Shown here in pieces: positions 32,546 through 32,897 of a stretch of DNA of 32,897 nt; the first letter of the stretch is position 1; each line of letters starts with the position of its first letter. The translations under genes were made by a program, and so were the position numbers. The notes below the pieces were generated by a model. It searched no databases. It was not told the origin of the DNA and worked only from the letters and a program-made list of their open reading frames with translations. The DNA lies in the NCBI GenBank assembly GCA_021296175.1, contig JAGWAX010000005.1, positions 1 to 32,897 of the forward strand, in the 5' to 3' direction. Source of the DNA: Nitrosopumilaceae archaeon (lineage in GTDB: Archaea > Thermoproteota > Nitrososphaeria > Nitrososphaerales > Nitrosopumilaceae).

Positions 32546-32897
32546 CCAAAGCAAGAATCATCCTGGGTGCGACATAGTGGTCGGGAGGAAAGCGGCGCTC
32601 CTGCCTGAAGTCCACCATCTGTACCCGGATGCGGTTGTCGCCGTTGGCGCTGTCTGGCATGCGGTGAATCCGCTGCGCCCGCATAACGGCTCGCTTCCAA
32701 ACAGCCGTCAGTCCGGCCCGCCGGGCAGCCCGCCGCCGCAGGCTCTGTCCGACGACGACGGCGCAAAAGATCTGCAGCTCGAGCATTATGATCATCCCCT
32801 GTTTGGCATAAGGCCCGTCTAGCGTGTTGCATAATTCGTCGACCCAACGGACAGAACGGAATTATCAGACGTCCGGCGGGCCACGCGGCGGCGCGCT
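32546..32897. other. Window end: no intact gene, terminal segment resembles an insertion sequence end
   Basis: Open frames on both strands from 32577 to 32820 lack any recognisable family feature. From 32821 to about 32868 the DNA resembles 7917-7964, the left end of the decayed insertion sequence, in the same orientation ('cataattcg', 'acggacagaa' shared). If this is a second copy, the rest of the element lies beyond the window. Confidence 0.45.

Overview
The window reads as a chromosomal segment from a GC-rich marine ammonia-oxidising archaeon (Thaumarchaeota/Nitrososphaerota), most like Cenarchaeum. The evidence is an A-type ATP synthase, archaeal TATA boxes placed about 26 bases before leaderless start codons, a PEFG-CTERM surface protein, several CFI-box C-terminal proteins, a cupredoxin and a CopC/CopD fusion. 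The genus is an inference; no rRNA or amo gene is present to confirm it.

Layout. 1-3260: 3' end of atpA, then atpB, atpD and a 45-residue ORF in one run, followed by the proteolipid gene on its own promoter. 3353-4799: pyrI and pyrB, divergent, with only 28 bp between their start codons. 4969-7448: a Lon-N-domain protein and a large PEFG-CTERM surface protein. 7478-13200: a metal locus made of a NikR-like regulator, a decayed IS4/IS5-type insertion sequence, znuA-znuC-znuB, a second znuA, and a znuB remnant. 13174-17189: a CopC-CopD-beta-propeller fusion and a divergent membrane-anchored secreted protein. 17357-27427: a cell-surface region with a cupredoxin, three large paralogous secreted proteins, a smaller secreted protein with 'GWW' repeats, a membrane protein/winged-helix pair, a pseudogene with the same repeats, and a 51-residue ORF coupled to a Met/His-rich surface protein. 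27538-32474: rhomboid protease, tautomerase-like protein, nitrilase-family amidohydrolase, topoisomerase-type zinc-finger protein, thiolase plus DUF35 partner, and a 53-residue zinc-ribbon protein. The last 420 bases hold a tetranucleotide repeat and what looks like the end of another insertion sequence.

How the parts fit. The zinc locus appears to have been a compact divergent unit (regulator <-> znuACB). An insertion sequence, flanked by TTAA on both sides, entered between the two promoters. The transporter unit was then duplicated in tandem together with the tail of the neighbouring copper gene, and most of the second copy was deleted, leaving an intact second znuA and a recognisable end of znuB. 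The surface region centres on one protein family that keeps its extracellular core but changes its C-terminus: PEFG-CTERM, CFI-box, Met/His-rich plus CFI-box, or GWW repeats. Together with the cupredoxin and CopC/CopD genes this suggests an extracellular copper and metal-handling envelope, but no function of the core family is known to me.

Limits. All calls come from reading the sequence and remembered family features; no database or structure search was run. No tRNA, rRNA or CRISPR array was recognised.
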